DNA of 64,000 nucleotides, from NCBI RefSeq assembly GCF_009905375.1, contig NC_133647.1, positions 82,409,742 through 82,473,741 of the forward strand, read 5' to 3'. Made by a program: the position numbers and the translations under genes. The notes under the pieces were generated by a model. It saw only the letters and a program-made list of their open reading frames with translations, did no database searches and was not told the origin of the DNA. This document shows positions 36,589 through 47,465 of the stretch, piece after piece. Every line of letters begins with the position of its first letter. Position 1 is the stretch's first letter. The DNA is from Apium graveolens (Eukaryota; Streptophyta; Magnoliopsida; Apiales; Apiaceae).

Positions 36589-36960
36589 CACTACACCATA
36601 TATGAGCTTCTGTAACAACTAAAAAGTGTTGAAAAATCAGGAAAAGTGTTACTGAAAGGTGGGAAAAGGGCTATGATAATACTGTGACAAAAAATGGTGG
36701 CGTTGCTAAAATCAGCGCTGGCATAGGGGTCTAGGATAACACTTTTTAAGTTTTAGTAACATGAGGTAAAAGTGTAATTGTGCCTCTCTATGATCACACT
36801 TTTTCTATTTTTAGTAATATATGAAAAACTGTTGGCATAGACCTATGATAGCACCATTGTCTTTTTTATAACATCAAGACATGTGTTACCAAGAATGTAC
36901 GGTAACACCAATTACATTATAAAATGTGTTACCATTATTTTTTTAATCAACGAATATATT
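36589..36960. mobile_element. Left terminal region of a CACTA (En/Spm) DNA transposon
   Basis: Starts CACTACACCATATATGAGC. The next 350 bp hold many copies of a short motif in both directions: GTGTTAC (near 36650, 36882, 36926), its reverse GTAACAC (near 36901) and looser GATAACAC/GATCACAC forms. CACTA termini with clustered subterminal repeats, bound by the transposase, are the hallmark of this superfamily. I found no matching right end (GTAGTG) before 39983, so it is truncated or its right end has diverged. It lies in the leader of copia E. Confidence 0.7.
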
Positions 36961-39900
36961 TTTGGATTCATTTTTTTAAAATTAATAAATACAATTTGAT
37001 ATCCACCAATATTTCATGTAAGAAAGGAAACAAATGAGTTTCCCATTAAAATCTTTAAAGACATTACATAAATATGAATCGACGGTCTAATCCATCATAT
37101 ATACAAACATCTATACTCCAGGATAATTATGAAAATCTAATACACAAACCAAAGAGCTAACTTAACTTTTGTTCAAACATGGGAAGCTCTCGACACTTGC
37201 TCGAGTTTTCTCGATTTTTGCGTCGTCCTCATCTGCAATTTGATGTTTTATAATTGCAATTTTTGCGTCGTCCTCATTTGCAATTTGATGTTTTATAATT
37301 GCAAGGATTTTTTCTCATGCTATAATTTGGCCATCTCTTCCTCCTATTATGTGATATAAGAAACATGTATACAATTATAAGAACTTTAGAATAAGAGGTA
37401 TAAGAAACAACATACTACAAAGAAAAATACCAAACTGCTGCAAAAGTGGATGTAAGTGTCTAATTATCAATGTTATAAGCTAAATTGATTTTGCGGCAAA
37501 GAAGGTAAATGTTAAAATATAAGAAAATTGGTTGCAATGATCCATCTTATTTTCCAATCTGGTGTTGCATAGCTCCGACAATACTGAATCAAAAAATTTA
37601 GAATGTACAACTGAAGATTTTATTATCCATATTTGGGTTCGTTTTTCTTTCTATAGTATTTTGACATGAACATGATAATTTTTATCTCAGCAATAAGATA
37701 AAGTAAGTTGGTAAACTCATTCCAGCAAGTCACATTCAAGTAGTCCAAAATATATGTATATATCCAAGCAATGGATAAGTTACATGTAACTTTGTTTTAC
37801 CTCGACTGGCGGTGTGGAACACTCGACAGTCAAATATGGTTACAGTCACTTGACACTTAATTTTTTTCTAAACCTCCAACTGAACACATAATCATTAATG
37901 CTAACACTAAGTTAATTTCAAAACTCCCAGACTTACATATGCAGCGAAACACCATTTACACCTCTTAGCCCCAATCAAAATCTTAAAATAATATATAAAT
38001 TATAAATAAGAAACAATTACAGTGAAGTGAAGAGCAGATAATTACATAGGAAAGTAACACATCGAATGTTGCTCGTCCATGATGTAATGTGCTTTCTCCT
38101 CTCTCCTGCAATATTTGTGACATGACTTAACTTATTAATATGGTATCACATATCATCAGTTATTTAACTTTATAGTTAAAGTATATAAAATAAATAAATA
38201 TGCAACAACTTGTCCAAATTCTGCACAAATATACAACATATTATTTGTAAAGTAAGTATAAAAACTTCCAAAACATGGCACCAAGAGAGAAACATATAAT
38301 ATATAAAACTGAGAACTAGCAAGAAAATCATTCCCATTAGTATCCGTAATATAAAATTGAGAACTATAAACCAAAAAAGGATCTTAGATGCGATCATACT
38401 ACTTAATATATAACAGAGATAATTAAGGATTACAAATTAGGCACCTTGATGAATATATTTCCTAATCCACTCTAACGAATATTAGGATCACGATAAGAGT
38501 ACATAACCCGAATTGATTTTCCATTCACTGAAGTAAAGTTCAAAACATCTATTACCCTTTCCAATGTACATAATTAATAAAAAGAGTATCAATATTTAAA
38601 AACCAGGATATACGATGAATGGCTATTGCATAACTTAAACTGCACTCACCTATGTCTACAAGTACCATACACTTTTTGACTAGTTCATGGTGTCATGTAT
38701 ACTCGAATACACCCATGAACTGCCTTTTGAACTTATATTATCCTCCAGATAGTTTTATCTCCATGATTATAATTTAAATTAATGAAAATAAACTACTTCA
38801 ATATGACAACATTAGTGACCCTCAGTAGTAATGTAGGAGGGTCAGAATCAAACTTGGCATACAAAATATAATGTGATATTATATGTATGGGAAGTCGGTA
38901 GAGGACATGATTTTAAACAAGCTACTATAAGTGAGGTCGTGCATAGATTCAATCAAACAGAGCCTGAAGGTACAAAACTTGCATTGTTTCTTTCTTTTGT
39001 ATTAACGAACGTCATATTAATAATCTAAAATCGTTACTTTATAATGTCAAGTACAATGATTTATAACAAATTAATCTCTAATTATTATCTAAAGGAATAC
39101 TAAACTTGATTACCAGCACCATCATACAATCTACCTCTCCACTAGCTAAGACTTTAATATGTATATCATGCATATACCACGTTGTCAAACAAAGGGTAAA
39201 AAACTAACAAAAGAATATATAGTAAAATTGATCTGAAAAATTTGATAGATTCCAACAAGGGAGAATAAAAACAATACCAAGACAAGAAAACTTACATGGG
39301 AAGTAAATTAAGACTTCTACGGATGATTATCAGTGCTTTAAAATATCAGGTTGTTGCTTCACATTTAAAAAAATGAGTTTAACGGAGTGTACCAACCTTC
39401 ATTGCTTTTGTATCTAAAGTTAGGCCTCCTTAATCAATCCTAAGTGCACCAATATAAATTAGGCGACAACAAACTGCAGGTAGATATCACATTGACTTAA
39501 AAGGCAGAACAATGCGCATTATAACGCTCAAAAGTCAGGGGAAGTTCTATATTATGTACATTTGGAATCTCTGGACAAGTAAAGTCTAAGTCTTAATTTA
39601 CATTGCTTTACTAAATTGAGCACTAAATCAAACCATAGCGAGCTTCTTAATTATATATGTTATGCATAGGAAAATTACATGGTTTTTTTATAATCTTCTC
39701 CTACGGCTTCAACATAATTTGTCAATATGCAACCTGAACGACAAGAATAATTTCAGATTCACAAAATAAGGTAGATACTAACATGGTCATATATATTATC
39801 TATACATACTTGAACTATTTAAACTTCTCCACCCGAAATCTGTAAAGGAGTTACGGCTTCGTGTGGGTTCTTCATTTTGAGGTGCAATAAGTTAGGAATC

Positions 39901-39983
39901 GAGAAATACAAAGAATGATTAACCTGGAAAAGGATGAAAATTTGTACCAAGAAGAAGTAACAACTCTGCATTTATAAGGAATA
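36961..39983. other. AT-rich region, possibly CACTA interior, no recognisable gene
   Basis: About 3 kb without a credible coding frame. Small frames at 38156-38397 overlap one another and show hydrophobic low-complexity sequence only. A 45-bp tandem duplication lies at 37214-37303 and a short imperfect inverted repeat at 38683-38720. No transposase domain was seen, so a nonautonomous or gutted CACTA element is the most likely reading. Confidence 0.4.
37214..37303. repeat. 45-bp tandem duplication
   Basis: Two adjacent copies (37214-37258 and 37259-37303) of a unit containing TTTTTGCGTCGTCCTCAT, differing at one base (C/T), so fairly young. Confidence 0.9.
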
Positions 39984-41051
39984 TGTTGTAGACTTGATGA
40001 TAACATACCAAGAACATTTTAAGTAGATAAGTTAAATGATTTTGTAGCTTTCAACGGATGATCATATTATTTATCCGTTGAAAGAGTAGTTTATTTGAAT
40101 AATTTATTAACACATTCTGTATACTAGATTAGCTGGGGGATTTGGGACTTTTAGTTATTTCTAAGTCATGTTGACTACTAGGAAGATATACAAAATAGGT
40201 GGACTAATTGTATATAGAAGATGCCTTGTAATTTTGTATAAGTGAAAGAATATCAATTGCTATGGAAACTACTCCAACTGCTAATCTACAAAACTTCAAC
40301 GGATGACCCTATAAAGCTTGATTGATAATTCAGAATACTTTCAACGGATGAGCTAGTCAAGTTTCAATGGATAACTAATGAAGTTTTAATGAATAACTCC
40401 TATGAAGCCTCCACGGATGATCAACCAAAAAGAGCAGTTGAAAGGGACTGACAATGACTTGACAGTCACATGGGTTGATTGTATACAAAAGGAATATGGC
40501 ACATGGAATCAGGATTTAGAAGAAAATGAGGCATTTTCATTTTAATGCAAAACAGGGACGTTCAAAGATGCAGTATCTAACTCGATTGCATTGGATAGAT
40601 AAATGAAGAAATATGTGATTGGACCTAGATTATAGGTTTTATGCTTTGTCTTATTTTCAGATGTAGCTTGGTAATATATAAACCAAGAGTAGCAAGTGTT
40701 TAGTTTTAAGAATTACATTTTGATTTAGAACTACAGGGCAAGAAAGTTGTATCATTAGTCTCTCAAGTTTTAAGTTTGTAAACACTTGTAAGCAGCTGTG
40801 TGCTATTTGCATCACAAAGATTTCTTCACATTCATATATATCTCTGGTGGAAATATCAATTCACCAGAATGATTTTAAACACATTTTTATTTAATTTTTG
40901 TTCTTGAATACTATCTTTGTTTATCCGCTCTCAAGCATATTCAAATACAGATATATAATTAGTAAGAAGTTTTTCAGAAGTTCAAAAAGTAACCAGAATT
41001 CTATTAAACCCCCTTCTGTAATTCTGTTGATAGATTGTTAGGGAATAACCA
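39984..41051 (+). repeat. 5' LTR of copia D
   Basis: Starts TGTTGTAGACTTGATG and ends AATAACCA one base before the PBS. It contains a perfect 12-bp inverted repeat (40048-40059 and 40073-40084) and further TTCAACGGATGA copies at 40295, 40340 and about 40410, plus degenerate ones at about 40362. The left edge rests on the TG start; no 3' LTR survives to confirm it. Confidence 0.65.
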
Positions 41052-41052
41052 T

Positions 41053-41064
41053 TGGTATCAGAGC
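41053..41064 (+). other. Primer binding site of copia D (initiator tRNA-Met)
   Basis: Exact TGGTATCAGAGC, 46 bp upstream of the gag ATG. Confidence 0.9.
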
Positions 41065-41110
41065 AAGCTCTTGACATACAAAGAGTTTAAAGATCAAGCA
41101 ATCTAAAAAC

Positions 41111-43460
41111 ATGAGTAAAAAGAATGTTGGAGTGAAGATCTCAATTCTGGAAAAATACAACTATCATCACTGGAAAGTGAAAATGCACCTTCATCTACTC
41201 TCTCAAGATAAAAGATATGTTGATTGCATAGAGAAATGACCTTATGTTCCTCGCAGGGCTGCAACAGATGTTGAGAGAGCTGTTAGAAATGAGCAAACAG
41301 TCCCAAACATAATGGAAAGATGAAGATATTGAACAAGTTCATAAAGACAAAAAGGCCATGAATATTATGTTCAATGGTCTTAATGGAGTTATGTTTGACA
41401 ATCTTATTAACTACAATACTGATAAGGAAATTTGGGACCAAATTCAAGTGCTATGTGTGGGAACTGAGCAAGGCAGAGAAAATAAGATGGAACTTCTCAT
41501 ACAACAATATGAACATTTTCACTTTAAAGATGGAGAGTCACTGAGTGACATTTTCAATAGATTTCAAAAACTACTGAATGGTTTAAAGTTTTATGGGAGG
41601 ATCTACCAAACTAAAGATTCAAATATGAAATTCCTGAGGTCTCTACCAAAAGAATGGAAGTCAATGACAGCCTCTCTCAGAAATTCTCAAGAGTACAAAG
41701 AGTTTACTCTGGAGAGACTATATTGTATCTCAAGGGAAATGAAGAAATAAGGGTGGATCTATTGCATTAGTAGCTTAATAAGAGAGAGGAAAAATTTCAA
41801 GGTTGAAGTTTTTGAATCTGCACCAAACACAAGTGTTTTTGAAGGCAAGGGCAAAGGGTTGGTAGTTGAAGATGAGTACTGCACAAGCCAGGATGAAATG
41901 GATGATATTGATGAGCATTTGGCTTTACCGTCAAAGAGGTTTGCCAAAATCAAATTCAAGAGAAACTTTGGAGCTGCAAAATCCAACAGGAACATGGTTG
42001 ATAATGTTAAATTCAAATGTTTCAAATGTGGGATGAATGGTCACTTTGCCAATGAATGCAGAAAGCCTAGCTCAGAAAAGAGAAAGTTTGAGCCTGTGGA
42101 TTATAAGAAAAATTATTTTGAATTGCTCAAACAAAAGGAAAAGTCTTTTATCACTCAACAAAGTGACTGGGTAGCTGATGGTGAGGATATAGATGAAGAC
42201 ATGAATTATGTCAACCTAGCTCTAATGGCCAAGTCAGATGAGACATAAGTCAGTTCATCAAGCAATCAAGTAATCATCACAAACCTAGCACACCTTTCTA
42301 AAGATGAATGCAATGGTGCTATAAATGATATGTCTACTGAATTGTATCACTTGCGTGTCACTCTAAAATCATTCACTAAAGAAAATAATAGAATGAAAGA
42401 GAATAATGTGTTTTTGAGTGATAGAATGCTGTGTTAGAAACTCAATTCATTGAGTTTGAGAAATTAAAAATAGCGTGTAAGATTGCCAAGGATGAACTAA
42501 TTGAATCTTTGAAGAAAAAATAGATTTTGAAAAAGCAGCTTGAACTTGAGCAAGAAGTGATCAAGGCCTGGAAATCATCAAGGGATGTGAGTGCCCAAAT
42601 TGCCAAAGTTCAAGGGATTGAGTCTTTCTGTGAAGAAGACTGGAAAAAGAGCGAGAAGAAACTGGACCAAGACTTGGTTGATGGTCTTTAGCGGATGTTT
42701 AATCAACGGATGGTGAAAATTATCCGTCGAAAGACAAAGCTCATCCATTGAAAGTTGATTCTCATCCATTGATTTAGAAAAAGACCATTAGCAAAGGAAA
42801 AGTAGCAAAGCTCAATGAGAAGTATGGTTTAGTAACCAAGCACTTTATTCAAGGAGAATCAAACAAAGTCAAATATACCAACAAAGTGAATGTAGGGCAT
42901 CTGTCAATGAAGCAGTTGAGTGATAGATTGAAGAAGATTGAGGTCAAGGAAGATTCAAAAAGGAAAACACAATAACTACATACTTGATAAGTATGCACCT
43001 AGAAAAACATGTATTAAGTGTGGTAGTGTTAATAATTTTTCTACTAATTGCAAGTCTGTGATATATGCACCCATGTATGCACCTCCATCTTCGCCTAACA
43101 TGCCCATATTACCCCGGCATGCTTTACCTATTATGCATGCACAAAATTTATTTGCACATTATGTTAATATGCCATTTGCACACAATCCTTATTATGTTGT
43201 ATTTAATATACCCCAAACGTTATTTAGCATTCCTTACCGGAATAACATGTTTGCACAATATTTGCTATACCATGTTAATTCCAATGTGCTTGATAATTAT
43301 ATAACTGATCAAGGGTTTCAAAGTCCCACTCCTAAGACAAAGGTTGATTTACAGTCACCTAAGTCTAATGATGGAAATACTAAGAAGCCTAAAAAGAGGC
43401 TAACAAGGTTGGACCCAAGGAAACTTTTGGGTACCAAAATCAACTTGATTTGGTTTTGAT
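41111..43460 (+). pseudogene. Copia D (SIRE type) gag
   Basis: Start ATG at 41111 (MSKKNVGVKISILEKYNYHHWKVKM), with stops and a frameshift before 41358. The gag core (IWDQIQVLCVGTEQGRE, SLSDIFNRFQKLL, MKFLRSLPKEWKSMTASLR) is open at 41358-41747. A CCHC knuckle, CFKCGMNGHFANEC, lies at about 42017-42060, followed by a charged coiled-coil-like part (42330-42660). A second knuckle, CIKCGSVNNFSTNC, is at about 43010-43052 (last His replaced), followed by a Met/Pro/His-rich tail (43055-43300) as in other SIRE gags. Repeats of the CATCCGTTGAAAG type occur at 42703-42772. Confidence 0.82.
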
Positions 43461-43489
43461 GTGTGTAAGGACACAAAAAGAATCTTTGG

Positions 43490-45254
43490 TATCTAGATAG
43501 TGGTTACTCAAGGCACATGACTGGAAATTCTACCATGCTTATTGAGTTTAAGAAGAGAGCTGACCCAAGCATTACCTTTGGAGATGATAGCAAAGGATAT
43601 ACTTTGGGATATGGATTGATTTCAAGAGAGAATGTCATCATTGAAGAAGTTGCTCTAGTTGATGGACTCAAACATAATCTTTTGAGTGTCAATCAACTAT
43701 GTGATAAAGGAAACTCTGTTACTTTCACAACTGAAGCATGGGTTGTTACCTGCAAGGAAAACAACAAAGTGGTCCTTACTGGAGTGAGGAAAGGAAATGT
43801 GTACCTAGCTGATTTCAGTTCAACAAATACAGATTCTATTACTTGTCTTTTCAGCAAAGCAAGTCAAGATAAAAGTTTTCTATGGCACAAGAAGCTGTCC
43901 TATATGAAATTAAAGACCATGAATTCTTTTCAAATTGGTTAGGAAAGACCTTGTTAGAGGCCTCAAGTTGAGTTCTCAAAAGATGGACTGTACGGTGCTT
44001 GTCAGAATGGAAAATAAGTGAAAGCATCATTCAAAAGGAAGCTTGAATCAACAATTGATGAACCTCTACAACTACTGCACATGGATTTGTTTGGACCAGT
44101 TAATGTATTGTCAATCTCAAAGAAGAAGTATTGCCTAGTGATTGTGGATGATTTTTCAAAGATCTCATGGACATATTTTCTAGGATCCAAAGATGAAGCT
44201 AGTGAAATCATTATCAATCATATAAGGCAAGTCAACAATCATCCTGATCCCAAAGTAAGAAGAATCATGAGTGACAATGAAACTGAGTTCAAGAATTCTA
44301 CCATAAGGTTTATTTGTGAAGAAAATAGAATCATGCACGAGTTCCCAACTGTAAGGACACCATAACAAAATGAAGTGGTTGAGAAAAAGAATAGATCATT
44401 GATTTAAGTAGCTAGAATAATGATAGAAGAATCAAAGTTACCAACTAATTTTTGGGCTGAGGCTATCAACACTACATGATAAACTCTGAATATTTCTTTG
44501 ATCAATTAATCCAAATGCATGACTCCCTATCAACTGTTCAAGAATAGAAAGCCAACACTGAACTTTCTTCATATCTTTGGATGCAAGTGTTATATTCTAA
44601 GGAATCAAACTGATCAACATGGAAAGTTTGATGCCAAAGCTGATGAAGGTATATTTGTTGGATATGATATTGGAAAAGCATATAGAGTCTACAATCTAAG
44701 AAACAACATTGTAATGGAATATGTACATGTTGTGTTTGATGATAAAACGATTGAAGGACTAACAGATGACAAGGTTTCCATGAAAGTCTCAAATTTGACA
44801 ATATTGAGATATATTATAATGAAAGTGATCTAGAAATAATGACAAAAGAATATTCAAAATTATCTTCAAATAAAGGAACAACAGTTGATGCATAAAGTGT
44901 TGCATCCGTTGAAAGACAAAGTACTGCATCCATTGAGAGACACATTACATCATCCGTTGAAAGGCATAATTCAGCATCAGTTAAAAATAACTCTAGATCA
45001 TTTTTTGACGGAACCCCATCTTCAAATCAAAGATCCACAAACTCAGGGGGAGTGTCAGCTAGTCAACACTCAGTTACACATCAAGACACTAATGAGGCCA
45101 CTTCATCTAGAGTAAATCTACCACCTCAAAGAAAATGGACAAGAGATCACCCATTTGAACTGATCATTGGTGATGCAACATCTAGAGTGCAAACAAGAAA
45201 ATCAACTCAAGATGAATGTCTGTATAGCATCTTTCTATCACAGGAAGAAAATCA
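43490..45254 (+). pseudogene. Copia D pol: protease end, GAG-pre-integrase, integrase; RT and RNase H missing
   Basis: At 43495-43530 the frame reads SGYSRHMTGNST, the SIRE protease-side motif. GAG-pre-integrase follows (LLSVNQLCDKGNSV near 43675-43730; LWHKKL near 43880). The integrase core begins at about 44080 with HMDLFGPVN and IVDDFSKISW (first Asp); the second Asp lies in MSDNETEF near 44268-44290, and the QNEVVEKKNR block (44367-44395, with the catalytic Glu) follows a stop. The C-terminal integrase part reads LHIFGCKCYILRN (about 44565-44605) and IFVGYDIGKAYRVYN. The four 24-bp repeats (44903-44998) are in frame. The sequence stops near 45254 at G2. Confidence 0.85.
44903..44998 (+). 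repeat. In-frame 24-bp repeats, four copies
   Basis: Units begin at 44903, 44927, 44951 and 44975 with CATCCGTTGAAAGA, CATCCATTGAGAGA, CATCCGTTGAAAGG and CATCAGTTAAAAA. The period of exactly 24 bp keeps an 8-residue repeat in the linker between integrase and RT. Confidence 0.9.
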
Positions 45255-47451
45255 ACTCTACTAAGCTCATACTATCTTACAACTATGATGGTCAACCTAG
45301 GCCTCACTCATAAGTGTCCTAAAACTAAAGGTTAAGTGATTGTGCTCATTATAGTGATTTCAGGATGACACCAATGGGTTTTTGAGTACAATTTAAAGCC
45401 TTACACTTCAAGTTTACCTCCCAAACTTTTACACTAGACTCTTCTGATCATAAGGCAACTCCCAAACTTTGTGTGGCTCAAGGGCCTAGCTTGGGCCTAC
45501 CTGGGCCTAAGCTTAAAGTCCAATGTTCCCATGTTTTCTGGACAGAAAAGTGTCTTAATTTGCACTAACTTATGACACATGATTCTAACTCAATTCCTAT
45601 GAAATATGGCTGGAAAAACTCCTCTATAACTCCCTCTAACTAGGGATAACCAAGGCCTAGTGAGGGCCTACCCATGACATGGTCAAAACTCCTCATTTCT
45701 AAGTTGTAACAAAACTGTCCCCTGCTGGATAGATTTAATGTTTTCACTCATGCACCTAACCAAACAACCTACAAACATCTAATCAACACCTGAAATCTAT
45801 AGTATATTCCTAGGTATAACTTCTGGTGTCTTGGGCCTCAAAGTGCATTACCATGACAAGGTCAAATCTCACTCTAAACCTTATGGAACCAAACTGAAAT
45901 TCTGCAGAATCTAATGTACCCCTTTTCACCATGTTTCCCACTTGACAAACCAAACCAAACATCAACCAAAACTCAAACCAAACCCCAACTAAGGCAATCT
46001 ACTGAACTAACACTCCCACACACAACAATGGCTTAGTGGAGATCATCCTTACCTAAGGTGCAATATAGAAAAACAATAGTTAACACAATATACTAATTAA
46101 AGTCATCTCAAATTCGAAAGTAACACTTAAATCCTTCAAATATATACGAATCAAAAACACATAACAAGGAGCACAAATTATATGTGATATCTTAACTCAA
46201 CTGAAATTAGAGATTATTAACAAAAATCAAACCAAATGATTAAGAACTTTAAAAAATCATGAGTTAAATTTATGCATGCATTCTTTCCAGTTTACAAGCC
46301 AAAAACAATATGGTTTCCAAAATAATTTCATCATAAAATCAGCATGCAAGCCTAGAATTAACTATAACTAAATGATCACTTAGCATGCAAAGGGTTTTAT
46401 CAAGTTTTTACTTCCAAAACCAAGCTATCATCACATAAACATTCAAGATCAATAAAACAACAAAGAAACACCATTAAGAACCATTCATTCGGCTCCCTTA
46501 TGGTCATGGCCGAATGAAATGGAAGGGAAATGACCATATAAGCAAGAGTTTCACTCTTATGACTTGGCATTCACCATTCCTTGTAGTTCTCTTCATAATA
46601 CAACCTTAAATCCATGAGGATCAAGATTATATTTTGAGTTCTAGTTAAAATTATGACATGCAAGATCGAAATATAAACTTTTCACCCTAAACTCTTAGGA
46701 TTATATATGAACAAAATATAGGGAGTAAGATTACTTGAATAGAAGATAGATATTTGAGTGAAAAATGAAGAAAAGAAGGGGGCTTCGGCTATGGGAAGGC
46801 CGAGAGGGAGGGAGGAGAGGGAGGAGAGAGTGAGGTGAGGGTGTGGAGTGTGGAGTGAAGTGAAATGATTATGACCACTTGTATTTGATTTCTATGTTTT
46901 TGATTTGACTAAAAAAATGAGCGGAATTGAGAATTGACAAGAGTAACCTTCAAGCAAACTTGTGCCATTTTTCATGCAAGGGTAGTGATGTAATTTGGCT
47001 AATAAAATGAGAGGTAGTGGGGTGAGAGTTTCCAAGTTTGCCCCTCACTTATGCTTGGGAGAAATTTGCATGCATAGCTAAGTAATTTGCAAATTAAAAA
47101 TCAACTAATTTATATAATATAATTTCTATAAATATAAATACACCTCCATAAATCATAAAATATATGCCATAAAATAGCTTATAATTTTAGAAATTTAATG
47201 ATATAAGATTTGAAAATTTATTGTTAAAAGATTTTAAAATCGATTTTTCATATAAAAGAAGTACTTTTGATTATCATTTAAAAATACTAAATGATAAAAT
47301 TTTCCTTTCAAATTTTTTTATATAAACTAATACATTAAACACTTAATTTATAGGCACTCAACATATAGATCATCCACATTTATAATTTATCATAATTTAA
47401 ATCTCAATTATAAACACACAATTATAGGGTTTAGAAATACCGGTTGTAACA
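45255..47451 (-). repeat. G2 3' LTR, truncated
   Basis: Matches the right LTR from about 54610 onward; ends CGGTTGTAACA just before the polypurine tract. The cut at the left falls in the same short phrase, CTCTACT, that occurs in the G1 LTR at this position, so the break may lie a few bases further left. Confidence 0.88.
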
Positions 47452-47465
47452 TCCTCTCCCCCTTA
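47452..47465 (-). other. Polypurine tract of G2
   Basis: TCCTCTCCCCCTTA on the plus strand, identical to that of G1. Confidence 0.88.

Noticed and set aside
38156..38397. Two overlapping hydrophobic minus-strand frames
   Set aside because: Low-complexity AT-rich sequence without start context or similarity; overlapping frames exclude both being real.
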